DNA from: Cyanoderma ruficeps
Lineage: Eukaryota; Chordata; Aves; Passeriformes; Timaliidae
NCBI GenBank assembly: GCA_008694505.1
Contig: VZDJ01000041.1
Location: 5,288,417 to 5,352,416 of the forward strand
Length of the DNA stretch: 64,000 bases
Direction: 5' to 3'
Shown: positions 13,701 to 26,044 of the stretch, piece by piece
How positions within the stretch are numbered: position 1 is the stretch's first letter
Layout of the letters: every line of letters begins with the position of its first letter
Notes under the pieces: model-generated
What the model saw: only the letters and a program-made list of their open reading frames with translations
The model's database searches: none
What the model was told of the DNA's origin: nothing
Program-made: the position numbers and the translations under genes

Positions 13701-16291
13701 TGACCAAAAGAGAAAACTGTTTTTAAGAGAAGATGATTTAAGACTTTTAGTTCATAAAAAATGCTAAGAAAGGAATGACTGCTGTCTACAGATATGTCAG
13801 AAAGCTAAGTGTAAGAAAGTAGGAAAAAAGGTTAAGCTCAGTTATAACTGGCTAGGGACTAGCTTCTCAGATAGTCAAGATGGAAGTAGAAAGAAAGGTT
13901 AATTCTAAGATTTGTATCACAAGATTGCTATAGATATTCATTCCTCCAGATAGAACCTAATCAGATGAAAAGTAGAACAAATTCAGTTTTGCAGATAGTA
14001 TCTCCAGGAAAAAAAAGAAGTTGAGATTTGGATTTCTTGCTTTTAAGACTCCTAAAAAGAAATGTATTGCTGAAAATTGTTTTCAGTTGATGGTTCTATT
14101 TTCTCAACTCCAATATCAAGCAACTCTTTGCTTATCCTGTAAGTCAAAGTAACTATGAAAACTATTCTATCCTGTAGTCCCTCCATCCCCATCTCCCAAT
14201 AATTTCTACAGGAGTCTCCTAGTCTCTTCTTCTCAAGTCACCCAGGTACCACCCTTATGCTCCTTCCCTATAGAAGTTATCCTACATTTAAACACCCTGG
14301 AGATGTAGCTTGGCTGAAAATTGATGGTGCAGTCTCTAGAGACTTCGAAAAGAAACACTGAAGCCATCTACATGGAGTAGACCAACACAGAAATTACCCC
14401 GACAACGGTGTTCAAGAAGACAGAAGCAAGCCTCAAACATCCAGTTTGGGGAACATGGCTGGTGATTGAAGTTAATCACCAACAGCAGTCAGCCATCAAA
14501 CTTCAAAGGAATAGATTCTGTACTGATACAGAGGAAGCTGGCACCTGGAAACAGCTCTGAAGTAAGTTCAAGCTGTTGGCACTGCTTTCCTGGAAATAAC
14601 TTGTCAGAAAGCAACTTTAACTGTTTCCAGACACATAATCTATGTCCTAAATCTGATCTGATGCTCTCCCATTCACTTCATCCTCAAGTATGTCTACCTG
14701 CACGATGCCAAGGCCCAGCCTCATGCTAGTCATCCAGAATACCACAAAGGACTGCAGTACAATAATGGTCAGTACCCCCTCTTCTAATACAGCCCAGCAA
14801 AGGTGCTACTATCATCCTTAGCCTCAAAGGATGTTATTACACACAAACAATATTCTGAAGCAGCCAGTGATCTCATTGGATGCAAGGCTGAAAGAGAATG
14901 ACAAGAAGTTGTAACAGGAAATGAAGAATGAATGGAAATCACTGACAAAGGTGACCCTAACCATGAATTTCCAACTACAATTGGTGCCAAAAGCTGCAAC
15001 AGTGGCTCAGGTGTTCAGACTCCAAATAAGCCTGAGCTGGAATAGCATCCAAAAATAAATATTAAAGTCACATAAATGCTGAAGTATGTTGGAGCTCTGA
15101 AACGAAAGAAAACCTGTAAGCCAAGAAACAAAGCTATAACAAGACCTTGCAATATTCCTGCTGGGTGCCTTTCTCCCTTATACTAGGAGAAACTCGTCAG
15201 CATGGTCCCAAGACTATATTTATGCCACACAGGAAATATTTTTTTTTGCCTATATTTTGAGATCAGGCCTCTTTCCATTGCATTATATTTACTTAGTAGA
15301 TGTTTAAGGAAGATATTCACTGTGCTGACAGCTTGGGAAGCGCACCAGCATCTTCAAGCATATAGATAAAATCAGGGAAAAACCGTAAACGCTAATCTTT
15401 ATAGTTGTTTCATGGCTACTAATCAAGCAAATGAAAACAGAAATCGCAAAAGGGTATGCTTCCAGCCTAAGACCGTCTATAAACGCATTGTGCAATGAAA
15501 CCATCAGCCGAGTTCCCAGATAACAGGCGGTGCCATTGACCTTGGCTCGGAACACGGGACAACTTTGTTGCTACCTCCCGACTCTGCTGCAACATAAAAT
15601 TCCGGGCGAACGCTGCACGCTACAACCAAAGCCGCAGCAACAACTGTCCCGCTCCCGAGCTCGTTCACAAAATATTTCCAAGCCCCATTTTACTCTCTCC
15701 GTGGGTAAACCAGGTGTTCCAAGCACAAGCTTTTTTTTTAATCCCACCCGAGGGGCAGAAGGTTCGCCTTCAGGGTGACACACCAGCCCTGCCCTCCACG
15801 CGCCATGATACATTAACCGGTTTTCCGCGTGTTACGGGCGCACAGAAGATAACCCCGGAGCCCCGGTCGGTGTCCTGCCCCATCCCACCGCGCCCTGAAA
15901 GCGGAGTCTCCCCGTCCCCGCCGAGGGGCGTCGGGGCCGCGCACAAAGGCGGCGCCGCGCACGTGGGCGCGCACCCCACCGCCCCAAGATGGTGGGCGAG
16001 AGGCGCGCCCGGCCCGCCCCCGGCACCGCTCGGGCCGGCGCGGCCCGGGGGCCGCCCACCGCCGGCTCCGGCCGGCCGGCACCCGCGCGGCCCCGCCGTG
16101 CCGCCCCTGCCCGCTCTCGGGATGCCGGGAGCCCCGGGACGCCTCTGCGCGCTGGGGATGTCCCCCGGGAGGCGCCCGCGCCCCGCGACCAGACAAAGGG
16201 ATGCGGCAGCGGCGGGGCCGGCGGAACGCGAACCTCGGCCGGGCCGGCGCGGCGCCCCCGCCCCACGTGCGCGGCGGCTCGGCGGGCTCAC

Positions 16292-16390
16292 CTCGTCCTC
16301 CCGCTCGCTGCGGAAGCACAGGCACGCCGCCCGCTTCTTGTAGCCCTCCCGGTCGTACGTCCGCGTCTGGTTCGGCTTGAATTTCATCAT
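16292..16390 (-). CDS. NUDT4: NUDT4 coding exon 1 (residues 1-33)
   Basis: The exon encodes 33 residues starting MMKFKPNQTRTYD and ending CFRSEREDE, the start of DIPP2. It includes the conserved N-terminal QTRTY segment and the KKRAACLCF strand that opens the Nudix fold. The start is the first of two adjacent ATGs (minus strand, 16390-16388 and 16387-16385). The first has T at -3, a weak context; the second has A at -3, so some initiation at Met2 is plausible. The exon ends at a clean donor, GAG|gtgagc, in phase 0. Compared with the human sequence as I remember it, there are conservative or mild changes at residue 17 (Tyr for Phe) and residue 30 (Arg for Gln). The exon lies inside the CpG island and is very GC-rich compared with exon 2. 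Confidence 0.96.
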
Positions 16391-16637
16391 AGAGGCGGTG
16401 ACACGCCGGCTGCCCCCGGCCGCCGCTGCTGCCGCCACGGCTCCTCTCTGTGAGCGCCGGCGCCGCGCCCCTGGGACACCGGCGCGGGGCCCCCCGCTCG
16501 GGAGCGGGGCTGGAGGAAGGCCAGTCCCCGCCGCTGTCACAACAGCGCCGCGCCGCCTCTGCCGCTGGTGCCGCCACCCCGGGAGCTGCGCCGCGCCATG
16601 GAGGCTCTCCCGGCGCCCCGAGCCGCCGCCGCCCGCC
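16391..16637 (-). other. NUDT4: NUDT4 5' untranslated region (predicted)
   Basis: This is the predicted leader between the inferred start and the first ATG. It is extremely GC-rich. The reading frame of NUDT4 stays open through the whole leader, with no in-frame stop back to 16663, but no in-frame ATG either. One out-of-frame upstream ATG is present (see the uORF at 16537-16599). A leader intron cannot be excluded from sequence alone. Confidence 0.5.
16537..16599 (-). other. Upstream ORF in the NUDT4 leader (20 codons)
   Basis: An ATG at 16599-16597 in the context tccATGG (poor -3, good +4) opens 20 codons rich in Arg, Gly and Ser and closes with TGA, about 146 nt before the NUDT4 ATG. It is out of frame with NUDT4. 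If the start site is near 16637 the uORF is in the mRNA and could lower translation of the main frame by reinitiation or leaky scanning. Peptide function is neither implied nor likely. Confidence 0.4.
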
Positions 16638-16663
16638 CGCGGCGGCCGCCCCTGCGCCCCCAC

Positions 16664-16730
16664 TATTTAACCGTAACGCGCATTCCTGCGCCCGCCGCGC
16701 CGCTCCGCGCAGGCGCCGGGCGGGGCGGGG
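16664..16730 (-). promoter_or_regulatory. NUDT4: NUDT4 core promoter: TATA-like element with upstream GC boxes
   Basis: On the minus strand a TTAAATA element lies at 16670-16664. Overlapping GC boxes (GGGCGGGGCGGGG on the plus strand, 16718-16730) and an NRF1-like site (16706-16717) lie about 40-65 bp further upstream. A start site about 25-30 bp downstream would fall near 16635-16640 and give a leader of about 250 nt. That an AT-rich heptamer sits alone in the middle of the CpG island supports a functional role, but CpG-island promoters often start at many sites, so the exact start is a guess. Confidence 0.55.
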
Positions 16731-19700
16731 CCGCGGGGGGCGGGAGGCGAAGCGCCGGTCACGGCGGGCGCGATCGGCACCGTGGGGCGGGCGCTGTGCA
16801 GGCCCGGGGCGGGGGCGGGCCCGGCGCAGGCGCCGCTCCGGGACCGGTGCCCGGTGCGGTGCGGGGCGCGGAGGGCTGCGGTCTGTGCCGGCAGCCGCCG
16901 TGGCACCGAGCCCGGCGTAGGTGTGCCAGGTGGGGCGGCTTTCCCTGCGCGGTACTGGGGGTATGCACATGGCTCCAGTGCCGTAGTAACAGTGTAGTTT
17001 TGGCCGTGTAAGTTAACCTCTCTTTGATATAACTTGTTTTTGGAAGACGTGCTCTCTGCAGGCCGTGATGCGGGCAGCTCGCCCTGGTTTTGTTTCGTTT
17101 GTATTATATTATTTGCGAGCTAAGGATAGACAAAAGGCCTTCCCAATGCTGCCAGTAGGCTAGGAAGAGGTCTGCTAGCTACATACTTCTATTATCATCT
17201 GATCGTTGTCATGAAAACACCCCGAACAACTCACAAAACCCATCCAAAAGCAAAACAAGAAAATGCTACTCCTTTCAATGCCTTCGAATTGCTCTCAACT
17301 GCAAGTTGACCGTGCTTGTGCATGAAAGATTTCTCGGCCGTGTTGGCAGACAGAAGGTGGTGTGTCCTTATTGTAATGGTGTGATTGTAAAAATCTCTCA
17401 TCTCAATTGTACCATAAACTTACCTTCATCTAAGTCTTTTTGCTGTTCAGCAGGCTCTTTTGTGCCTTTAGGGTGGGCCACTGTGCTTTAATTCTCTATT
17501 CTACTTGTTTCTCGCTGTTCCAGAACACCTATTTTTTTCATCCTAAGATTATTTTCTTAATAGTTTCATTGATGTGTAACAAGTCAGACTTTTTATATGC
17601 TGTTTATGGCATGCATTGAAGGGAGGTTGGTTTGTCAGCATTGATTGCTCTGGTTCTTGGTGAAATTTGGACCTTCTGTTCTTCGGAACATGAACTAAGT
17701 GCAATGAATCAGTGCAATGTCACGCTTCAGAACCATGAAAGCTGAAGGGAGGAAAGCACAGTTGTATTGAGTTGTATTATTTTGCCAAAGTTATAATAAG
17801 CTGTAAAGTCAAACACCCAGAGATAAGGAATCTCCATTTTTAATTTGCTTTTCCACATTAGTTACGTGTATAAACATAACTTTTTAAGGAGGCTTCTGCC
17901 AATTTGCCACTTTTCCCACTTAGCAAATGGACTGGCAGATAAGATTTCTTCCTTTTCTCCTCATTCAGTGCAGATCCAGGTCTCATTTATTGCTACTTGT
18001 CACCAGTCAGGCCTCAGGCTGCATATGATTTTTGCAATTTAATGGATCTCCAGCCAGGATAAATTCTTATAATTTTTTTCTTTTTTTATTGTGAGGGAAG
18101 GACCAACACCTAATTAGTGTCTAAAATTTTTAGTTAAAGCTTACCAAGTTAATATCTGAAGGCTTTGAGACTGCTGAGGATGCTTGTATTCATAAATTCA
18201 TCCATGATACAGAGCAGGGAGTGTGGTATAGTCTGCTGATTTCTCATGTAGTTTAAAAGACACATCTTACATCTTTACAAACCGGGCAGATGTCATTCAT
18301 CAAATGCATAAAGAAAAAAAAAATCTTGTCATTCTCTTGCTTTTTAAAACAGACCAGGGTAGAACTCATTTTGGTTTGGGTGATTCCTTGAGCTACTGCT
18401 TCAGGGTTTACTTTTCAAGACAAACCCATTTTAAGTCTTCCATGTAGATCTTTCTGAATTAACTTTTTGTTGTTGTTTTTTGTTTGTTTGGGAGGCTTCA
18501 CTTCTCATGGAATTGGAGGAAGTTCAAGAGTAAGATTTATTCTTAATGAGAGCACTGTCCAAAGATCAGATGACCTTAGGCCAGGTTTTCCACTTCTGTA
18601 CAGCTCATCCCTCCCACCCCCCAAAAACAAACAAAACATTTGACTTCCAAATCAGAACACAACACACAAATCTATCTGTTGTGAAACTCATGGTTTCCTT
18701 GTCACGAACCGCAGAGGTGAGGGTTGGAAGACAGAGATGGGCCTGTCAATGGCTGGCTGCAGTCACAGCTCCTAATCTTTTTGTTTGTTTTGTTTTTTGT
18801 TTTGAGAGAGAGAAACTGAGATTCATTGTGCTATGAATTCATCTTAAGTGCCTAAAATTAGTGGGTTTTTTAATTTGGAAATGTGATCCTTAAACAGTCC
18901 TTGGTGTTTAGAGTCATCAGGAGGCTTGATTCTTCAAAGTTTTTGTATTTTTTCCAATTGTTTCTTTTTTCCTGTAAATCTAAGTAATATGGTCTGCGTA
19001 TACACTGAGATCAGCACCAACTGTGTGAAAAAGTAATATAATCAGTGAATAATTGATATTTACAATGCTGTCAGGTACTTATGTTCATAATAGTTTTGTA
19101 ATGATGCATTGCTTTGTATTTTTTAATGCAGTGTATGAATAGTGGATGTCAAATGAGATATATTGCTGAAAGGAACTGCTGCAGTGTGGTACCAAAGATC
19201 TATTTTATTCAATGATGGGAAGTTTTTAATCTGCTTTTTTCTGGTGCATGTCTCTGGATTTTGTGGTTTAGCTCCAGTAATTGTGAAGTAAGTGGTGATA
19301 CCTTGAGTACAGGTGTGAACCAGAGCTGACTGTACAACCCAGGGTGCAAAGAAAGAGGTTCAGAAACATCTACATTCAGGCAAAAATAGTTTCTCACCTA
19401 GCTATGGTTACACTTCGAAATGAAGTCTGCTTAAATGCAAAGGAACGATTTCTTTTCCTTGAGAAGAAAGAAACAGGTTTAAAAATTTACAGAGTAATTA
19501 GATTTTCCAGTTCCCTTGACCTACATTTATTGCTGAGATTAGAAACTGCAGTGTTCAATAACTGTGTTCTGGCAAGTTTTATGTGACTTTCTTTGCCACT
19601 CTTAGTTTATTATGGTTAATAAAAAAGAAGTATTTGCTTTGGAGGTACTTTTAGTCCTCGACTTAATATTTGCTCTGGAGAGGAATGGATACCTAAGATT

Positions 19701-22675
19701 TTTTCTCACCTCTTCAAATAGCACATCCAATTAATTACTTTATATTAGGGAGATCAATGTCTTCAGTTATTATTCTAGGTGATCATTTGCTCCGTCACAT
19801 TTTTATAACAGTTCTTTGTTACTCAACAGCTAAACCAGCACAAAAATCCCAAAGTTCAGGGGCGAACAGTGTCTTAGGAATGCGTCCCTGTAGTGCTGCA
19901 TGGCGTGGGCTTTAGGATCGGTGGGTCCTCATTCAGTGCGCTGTGGCCAGGTGAAAGGCTGCCTGTGGCTGCAGCCCAGTCATCCTACCAGCAGTAACTG
20001 CAGTGTTGAGGTTGGGAAGGTTAGCCTGACAGCCAGACTGGTGAGCAGCTTTCCCAAACCTAGGAAAAAAGCTTCAACATATTTGGATATAAGAACATCT
20101 GGTTTATGGAAAATGTAAGGATTCATCGGGTTAGTTCTTATTTAAGTCTTATTTAAGTTGATTTACTCCACCAAGATACAATAGGAGGGAGTAGTGATTC
20201 TTCTGAGATTTTATATATTTGGCAGGAAAAAAATTACTTTAGGTAAGCAAGCAAATGAGAACAGTGCCAAGCTAGCTTCCCTGCAGACTTAAAATATTAT
20301 CTTTTTAATGATTTAGCAGTTCTGAAAATGCCAGGATTAGTCTTAAAATACTTTTAAGTGCCAAAAATATGCAAGAGGCTTGCCAATTCATACATGCACT
20401 CTCTTCTGGTAAACACTGAAGAGGAAGAATTTCGAAAAATGGAACACTTACATATTTCTAAATCGTGCTGCTACATAAAGAAGCTTTTATGAAGTAAGTC
20501 CCACATTATCTTTTCCCTTAGAGCCAGCCTTAGAACCTGACTGTCGTAAGCTGGACTTTGAATACACATACATGCTCACTATAATAGGAGTTGCATTCAC
20601 CATCTACAGGGCTCCCTGATTTTCAGGCGAATCTAGAACTCTGCTACAGCTGCCAACATTTTTTTCCTTCTGTTTATTGTTGTTGAACAACGTGTATGAA
20701 CTGTATGCAATTACACTATTACTGTCTGCCAGTCCAGCTTTACAATCTTGACTTATCAAAAAGTATAGTTAGCACTCCTTTGATGTGTGGTAAAAGTGAC
20801 CCTGCCAGTAAAGATAGGGATTAGTATCAATTTCTTATGAATGGAGATAAATAATAGTCACCATTTAATTGAAAGGGAGAGATCAGTTAAATACAATTAT
20901 GTTCATTTCAATGTAGATATCTGAGCATGTTTATTTTTTATATATTTAGAGAACTCCCTGTTTTTTGTGCCTTTTTTTTTCTGTGTGTGTGTTCAGTGAA
21001 TTGTGATTGGTTTGGATTTGCTTAAAATTGAACTTTTAGCAAAATAGAAAAAGTACTACTTTACATAATTGCTTAGCATATATTATTGGGGTTCTGTGAT
21101 GAAGTTATATTGACAATACTCAACTTCATTCAAAGTACCTGAAGATATTTTAAAACTAATACAAAATTCTTTTATCTTTATCATAGATGCAATCTAAAAT
21201 CTGAAGGAGTTATCCAAATTCCATGAAATAAGTAAGTAGAAATTAAAGTCATTGTTAGGTACTTAGATTTTCTGTTAGATTATATAATTTTAAATTTGAG
21301 GCTAAGCTCCTAAGGCCATAAAGCTTTGTTAATTGTATCTCCTGTTGTTTAGTTTTATGGTCATAAATATTCCTCCCATGAAAAGTGCATTTCACAATTG
21401 AGTCTTTAATTCTCCTCAGTTATGAATTGATTGCCACAGCACTTTTTAAATTCAAGTTTTGATTTAATTCTGGTAGTAGACTGCTTTTAGTGCAAGTGGA
21501 TGTAGTTTCGAGAGACTATATGACCTACGAGGTTTGTTCAGTGATGAAGTTATGCCTTCCAGTGATTGCAATGAACTCCTGATTTATGTGCAAAGAAAAT
21601 TAGAAGCGTGGCTCCATGAAGACTAATAGTATGGGATTCTTTGTTGATCCTTATTCAGTTTCCTGAATAAAAAAGGGTAAAATATCTAGGTTTTGAGGAG
21701 TTTGACTTCTTGGAAAGATAGAACTTCACTTACTCAAAGCTGCAAAAATACCCAAATAGTTTTGAAGGTCTGCCTGTGGTTAAGATGTTATCATTCCCAG
21801 AGCAGCAGCAAGCCTGTAATAAATACCAGCTGCTCCAGTGTCCTAGTTTAATGTACAGAGGAAATCGGACCATGGACTGAGTTTCCAAGAGATGGACACA
21901 TGTTTTGTTTGGCTAAATCTGTGCAGTACGTTTTTCAGCAATGAGCTGAAGGAAAGAGTTTATAGTGGCCTTACATCAAAACCATGCAGCTCTTTCTGGC
22001 AGAACCTGCTTATTAGAAGCCAGGTTAATAATAAAACGATAGCTGCATTATTATCAGGTGCATCAAAAATGGAAGAATAGAATGTCATTTACGCAATCTT
22101 CTTTCCTAATCTAACAAAAGTCTTCTTGGGTAGACTTGGCACTCAAGTCTCATAGAACAGGTTATTTATTTATTATGGTTTTTTTGTTATGTTTGTGTAG
22201 CCAGGTTACTGACTATTTGACCCTGTCTATTTCTGATATGACGTTATATAAATCTAGCAGAAGAATTTGTATGACAAATTTTTTGACTGTAGAAAAACAT
22301 AATAATTTGTGGCAGAAACACTGGGGGCTTGACTAAGCTATGTTTTATGAGGAAATATGCTAAATAGCAGTGGAAGCTATTATGTGTACCTCTGAGTTGA
22401 AGAAATACTTGAGATAGTTGCTAAAGGTAATTCCACATGAGCAGTAAGCACTTATTAAATTTTGCTCTTGTATCTGGTTGAATTTCAAAGTTAAATGGAA
22501 AAAATGATTACTGCAAAGGTGTGGTGGCAGAGAAGGCAATAAAAAAAGTGAGTGTTCCTCTCCACTGTTTTCATCTGAAGACTTAATTCCAAAATTCTGG
22601 TTCTTGACCCATATACATTTAGTCAGGCTTAACATTTCTTGTTGGAAACTGCCTTCAAAAAAGAGTAGATGATAA

Positions 22676-22730
22676 AATCATAGAATCATTTAGGTTGAAA
22701 AATACTCTGAAATACTGATAGATCTATACA
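22676..22730 (-). mobile_element. CR1 LINE tail remnant
   Basis: aaaatcatagaatcatttaggttg is the terminal CR1 repeat followed by a decayed start of the 3' UTR. Only a few tens of bases are recognisable. Orientation is minus because the tail is on the left. Confidence 0.7.
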
Positions 22731-25700
22731 ACAGTACGGGTAGAGCAGATTTATAGCAAGTAGCTCACAAATTTTTAGTCATAGTTAGTCATTGTTATCT
22801 TTATGACCCATTACAAGACTCACAAGATTGAAATTATGTTTACATCTGGATTGAAAACATCCAGACATGCAAGCTGGTCACTGCTCTGTTTATATGGGAA
22901 TATTTGATGACTGAATGCTTTACTGGCTTTGGAGCCACATTACAGTGGGGCCTGGTATTATCACTTTTATTTTGGTGCTTTTGTTGCAGACTGTGGTTCA
23001 GCTACTGTTACTAAATATATGCAGGAGAGCTGTTTGCAATTTAAGAGTTGAACCTCCTGGTGTTAAGAGTCCAGCAGAAGGTAGCATTTAAGCTACGCCT
23101 GAGGGCTCTGCTGAGGTCAAAGGCACAGATGTGTGCGTGATTTGTTTTTGCACTCAGAAAATTGTGCAAAGACAGTCTGTGGGCAAATGGAACATTTGCA
23201 TATAGATGTACATGTTGGTAGCAGTAGGAAATCACTGGTTTTATCCTAGTGATTTCCATATGCTTGAGGTTCTGTTGCTCAGCTTCTGAGCAGGTGAAAT
23301 ATGTTTTCTGTGTTTGGCCACAGTAAAATGGTATTGGTATAGGGGATGGATTCAAACAGGAGTATGTTATTAGAGCTAGCTAGCTTCAAGTTCTCCCTAA
23401 AGAAAGAAGTTTTACTGAAGGATTGTATTTATCTTGACAGATTACATCCAGAAAGTTTTCCAGGACCTGTGAGACAGAATCTGTACTTGAGAAAGATCAT
23501 CAGAATGGTCGGATGGTTGGAGCATTGAGACTCAGTAAGCTCCAAATCAGGAAAAACCAAGTAGGGAACTTCTAGTTGTTACTCTGACAAGTGCTCTGAG
23601 TACTTTCCTTTATTGCTCAGTCCGCATGAATTATTTAAATATTTGCATTTCTTTAAATTTAAATTATTTAAATTGCATATTTTGATAATTATCTGTTGAA
23701 ACTTGCTTCTTTTAGTAAATATTTGGGGTTTTCCTGTCATACAACTAGTATGAGAGTGGTCCACTATTTGTGTGTAGGTAGTATTGAGAAGCATTCACCA
23801 ATGATACAGTTTTTCTTAATAGTAATTTCAATTTCCCAAATTTTAGGAAAATAGAAGAAAAAAAAATGCACTTATATAAAAAATGCAGTCACACAGAATA
23901 AAGTCAGGTTTTCCTCCTGGAGTTTCCCCATTGTATATCATGCTTTGGTTACTGCTTTATAATAACTACTGTTTATTTCCAGTAGAAGCTGAGTAAATGG
24001 TTACTGAACTTTGTCCTGAGAAACAATAAATGTGGGCAATTTCAAATCAAAGACTGGGGGTGTTTGATTCCATAATTCAACTTGTCATTGAGATATATGT
24101 TAACAACTTCACATCTTTCAGTGTAATGAGGCTCAGATTTTACTATTGTCTAGGTAACAACTGTTAAAATATTGATGGCAGTGGCATTTACTGTAAGTAT
24201 GCTGTAAATTTATACCTTTTCTATTGTTAATGCTTGTAAAGCCGAACCACTGTAAAGGGTGATCTGTCTTGTTTTATTAAAGTTCTGTGTTTCCTGAGTT
24301 TGGGATGAAATCCAGATGTTTTGGATTCCGCCACAGAATAAAAACATTTTCTATTCTGGTAATAAGTATTTCTCAGGAAGAAGAGAAAAGTTTTGTTATC
24401 GTTTTAGAATTTATCTGGTCTTCCTGTTGCTAGTATTAATAGACAGTGCTTCTTCAGGTTATAGCCTTGTCTGAAGTCTGCTTTTTTTCTATATTCTACC
24501 TTTGCTGTATTATTTCATTTGTTGCCCTATTAAATTAAATGACTAACGCAACAAATTCCATCCTTCCATCATGCTTCTGCAAGCTTTGTAAGTTTACTGC
24601 ACTGACTATATTACATAGAGCTATTCACGTAATCTCAGTTGGCTTACATTATGACGTTGTAGCTCTATCTTTATCATAAGATTTCCTAAAATATTATTTT
24701 CAGCTTTATATCAAGGCTTCCTTACGTGACTGTGCCTGTGAGTTTTCAGGGATGCTGCTGACTTCATCTCATTCTCAACAGGTCAAGTGGAGTGTAGAGG
24801 GTTTACCATGTTTTAGCAGTGTTATGCATATTTAGAAATAAAATTTGATTTTAAAAAGCTTCATTTTCCATTTAACATAAATTTTAATATTGCTTTTTCT
24901 TGGAAAAAGTAGTAATAAAATAGTACAATTTCTGATTAAATTAATAATTATTATTCTGAATGAGTACTTAATATTTTCACTGCAGACAAAGGGTAGATGA
25001 ATAAAATGTAAAATTTCTTAAAAGACAGTGTATTTCCATAAGTTACATGTAAATAAATTTTACACTAAATTAAAACCCTGGGATAAGGGTTTAGGGTACA
25101 CCTTAATTCTAATTTTAGTAGCCAGTTTTAACATTTCTCACAGGATGGAAAAGGATGAACTTTCTTATGATTTTTTATTATTTCCTGAACCTTACTGTTA
25201 CTATTTTTAAGAGTTTAGATAAGGCATCTTTATATAAGAAAGAAAATTTTTGAATAGCAATGCATTACTGGAAGCATAAAAGATGTCACAAAGAACCTTT
25301 TCTTTTTTTTCCTAACAATAATTATAGACCTGATTTCTGTGGTTCAGTGTTTGTCTGTCTTTCCTGCTTCCTGAATGGTGAACACTAATCCTAGGAAAAG
25401 ACCAAAGATCCCATGGATTGAACATATCCCATGGATTGCTAGTATTAGCAGGAAGCTTGATCCACCAAGGACAGTGCTTTACTACAGATCTTGTCAATTT
25501 GAGTTTTAAAGGAAATGAAGATATTGTGGTTTAAATTAAGTATGAAATAAGATCTAGAATTTGACTGAGGACCAGTTTAGTTTAGATTGGTTAGAAGGCA
25601 TAGGCAAGTCATCCTGATTATGGAAATGCTAAAAGATCAGTTTTATTTGCACCTGCAAATCTGTTGCTATTCAAAGTGGTGACGTATGTTTTGAAATCAT

Positions 25701-25985
25701 CTGTTAGACTCTTAGATACTTGCCTTGAAATGTGGCTGAAACCAGATTTTGCAGTTGAATACTTCGACTTTTTGCAAATGGGTAGTGGTTTTCCCCTGAT
25801 AGTAGGACCAAAAGTGCAGATAATTTCTAGAGATGCAATGTAAGTGGCACCAAACAAAGTCCAGTAAAACAAATAAAAACTGAACACATGAATTAAAATT
25901 CTGTAATATAAATAGCAAGCATGTGCTTTTTAGCTTTTATCACTCTTTCCTTTTCTGATTTTCTCTGATTACCTCAAAGATGTTT

Positions 25986-25987
<2 letters not shown>

Positions 25988-26043
<56 letters not shown>

Positions 26044-26044
26044 N
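25988..26044. repeat. Poly-T run (56 T) ending in an ambiguous base
   Basis: A homopolymer of 56 T closed by a single n at 26044. The true length is unlikely to be reliable; the n suggests unresolved sequence or a collapsed gap. There is no sign of a processed retrocopy beside it (no recognised coding sequence on the right-hand side, which would be its 3' end on the minus strand). Confidence 0.9.

Larger units (their letters stand above)
2776..16291 (-). other. NUDT4: NUDT4 intron 1 (13.5 kb)
   Basis: The intron is bounded by GAG|gtgagc at the 5' end and ttatttatag|GTG at the 3' end on the minus strand. Its first roughly 450 bases are part of the CpG island; the rest is AT-rich. Inside I recognise one CR1 fragment (10587-10712), a TG/TA-rich palindromic simple repeat (9721-9764) and one perfect CRE octamer (10190-10197). 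Between these I see no exon, RNA gene or other repeat. Reading frames of up to 122 codons (for example 13148-13516 minus and 12144-12494 plus) show no family resemblance and look like chance. Confidence 0.9.
1..16637 (-). other. NUDT4: NUDT4 gene, 5' part (partial)
   Basis: This is the minus-strand transcription unit for DIPP2, a cytosolic Nudix hydrolase that removes the beta-phosphate from diphosphoinositol phosphates (InsP7, InsP8) and also cleaves diadenosine polyphosphates. Two coding exons, 16292-16390 and 2665-2775, join in phase 0 to give residues 1-70 of a family protein usually about 180 residues long. Residues that I recall as separating NUDT4 from its paralogue NUDT3 favour NUDT4: MMKFKPNQ rather than MMKLKSNQ, SRYPDQW rather than SRHPDRW, and EPGGAAVREVY rather than EPSVAAVREVC. 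The 5' end is inferred from the TATA-like element and is uncertain by tens of bases. Exons 3 onward, with the end of the Nudix box and the C-terminus, lie beyond position 1. Confidence 0.93.
15830..16960. promoter_or_regulatory. CpG island over the NUDT4 promoter and exon 1
   Basis: Base composition changes sharply from AT-rich flanks to very high GC with undepleted CpG, then back again near 16.96 kb. The island covers the start of intron 1, exon 1, the 5' leader and about 300 bp upstream. It contains GC boxes, NRF1-like GCGCAGGCGC sites (about 16706-16717 and 16823-16834) and a YY1-like CCAAGATGG at 15984-15992, the last being inside intron 1. This is the usual architecture of a broadly expressed housekeeping promoter. 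Edges are judged by eye. It is the only island of this strength in the window. Confidence 0.93.

Noticed and set aside
15770..16970. Several long overlapping reading frames on both strands (up to 385 codons)
   Set aside because: They lie wholly in the CpG island, where high GC makes stop codons rare. Their Arg/Gly/Pro/Ala composition and mutual overlap mark them as artefacts; only the 33 codons of NUDT4 exon 1 are supported.
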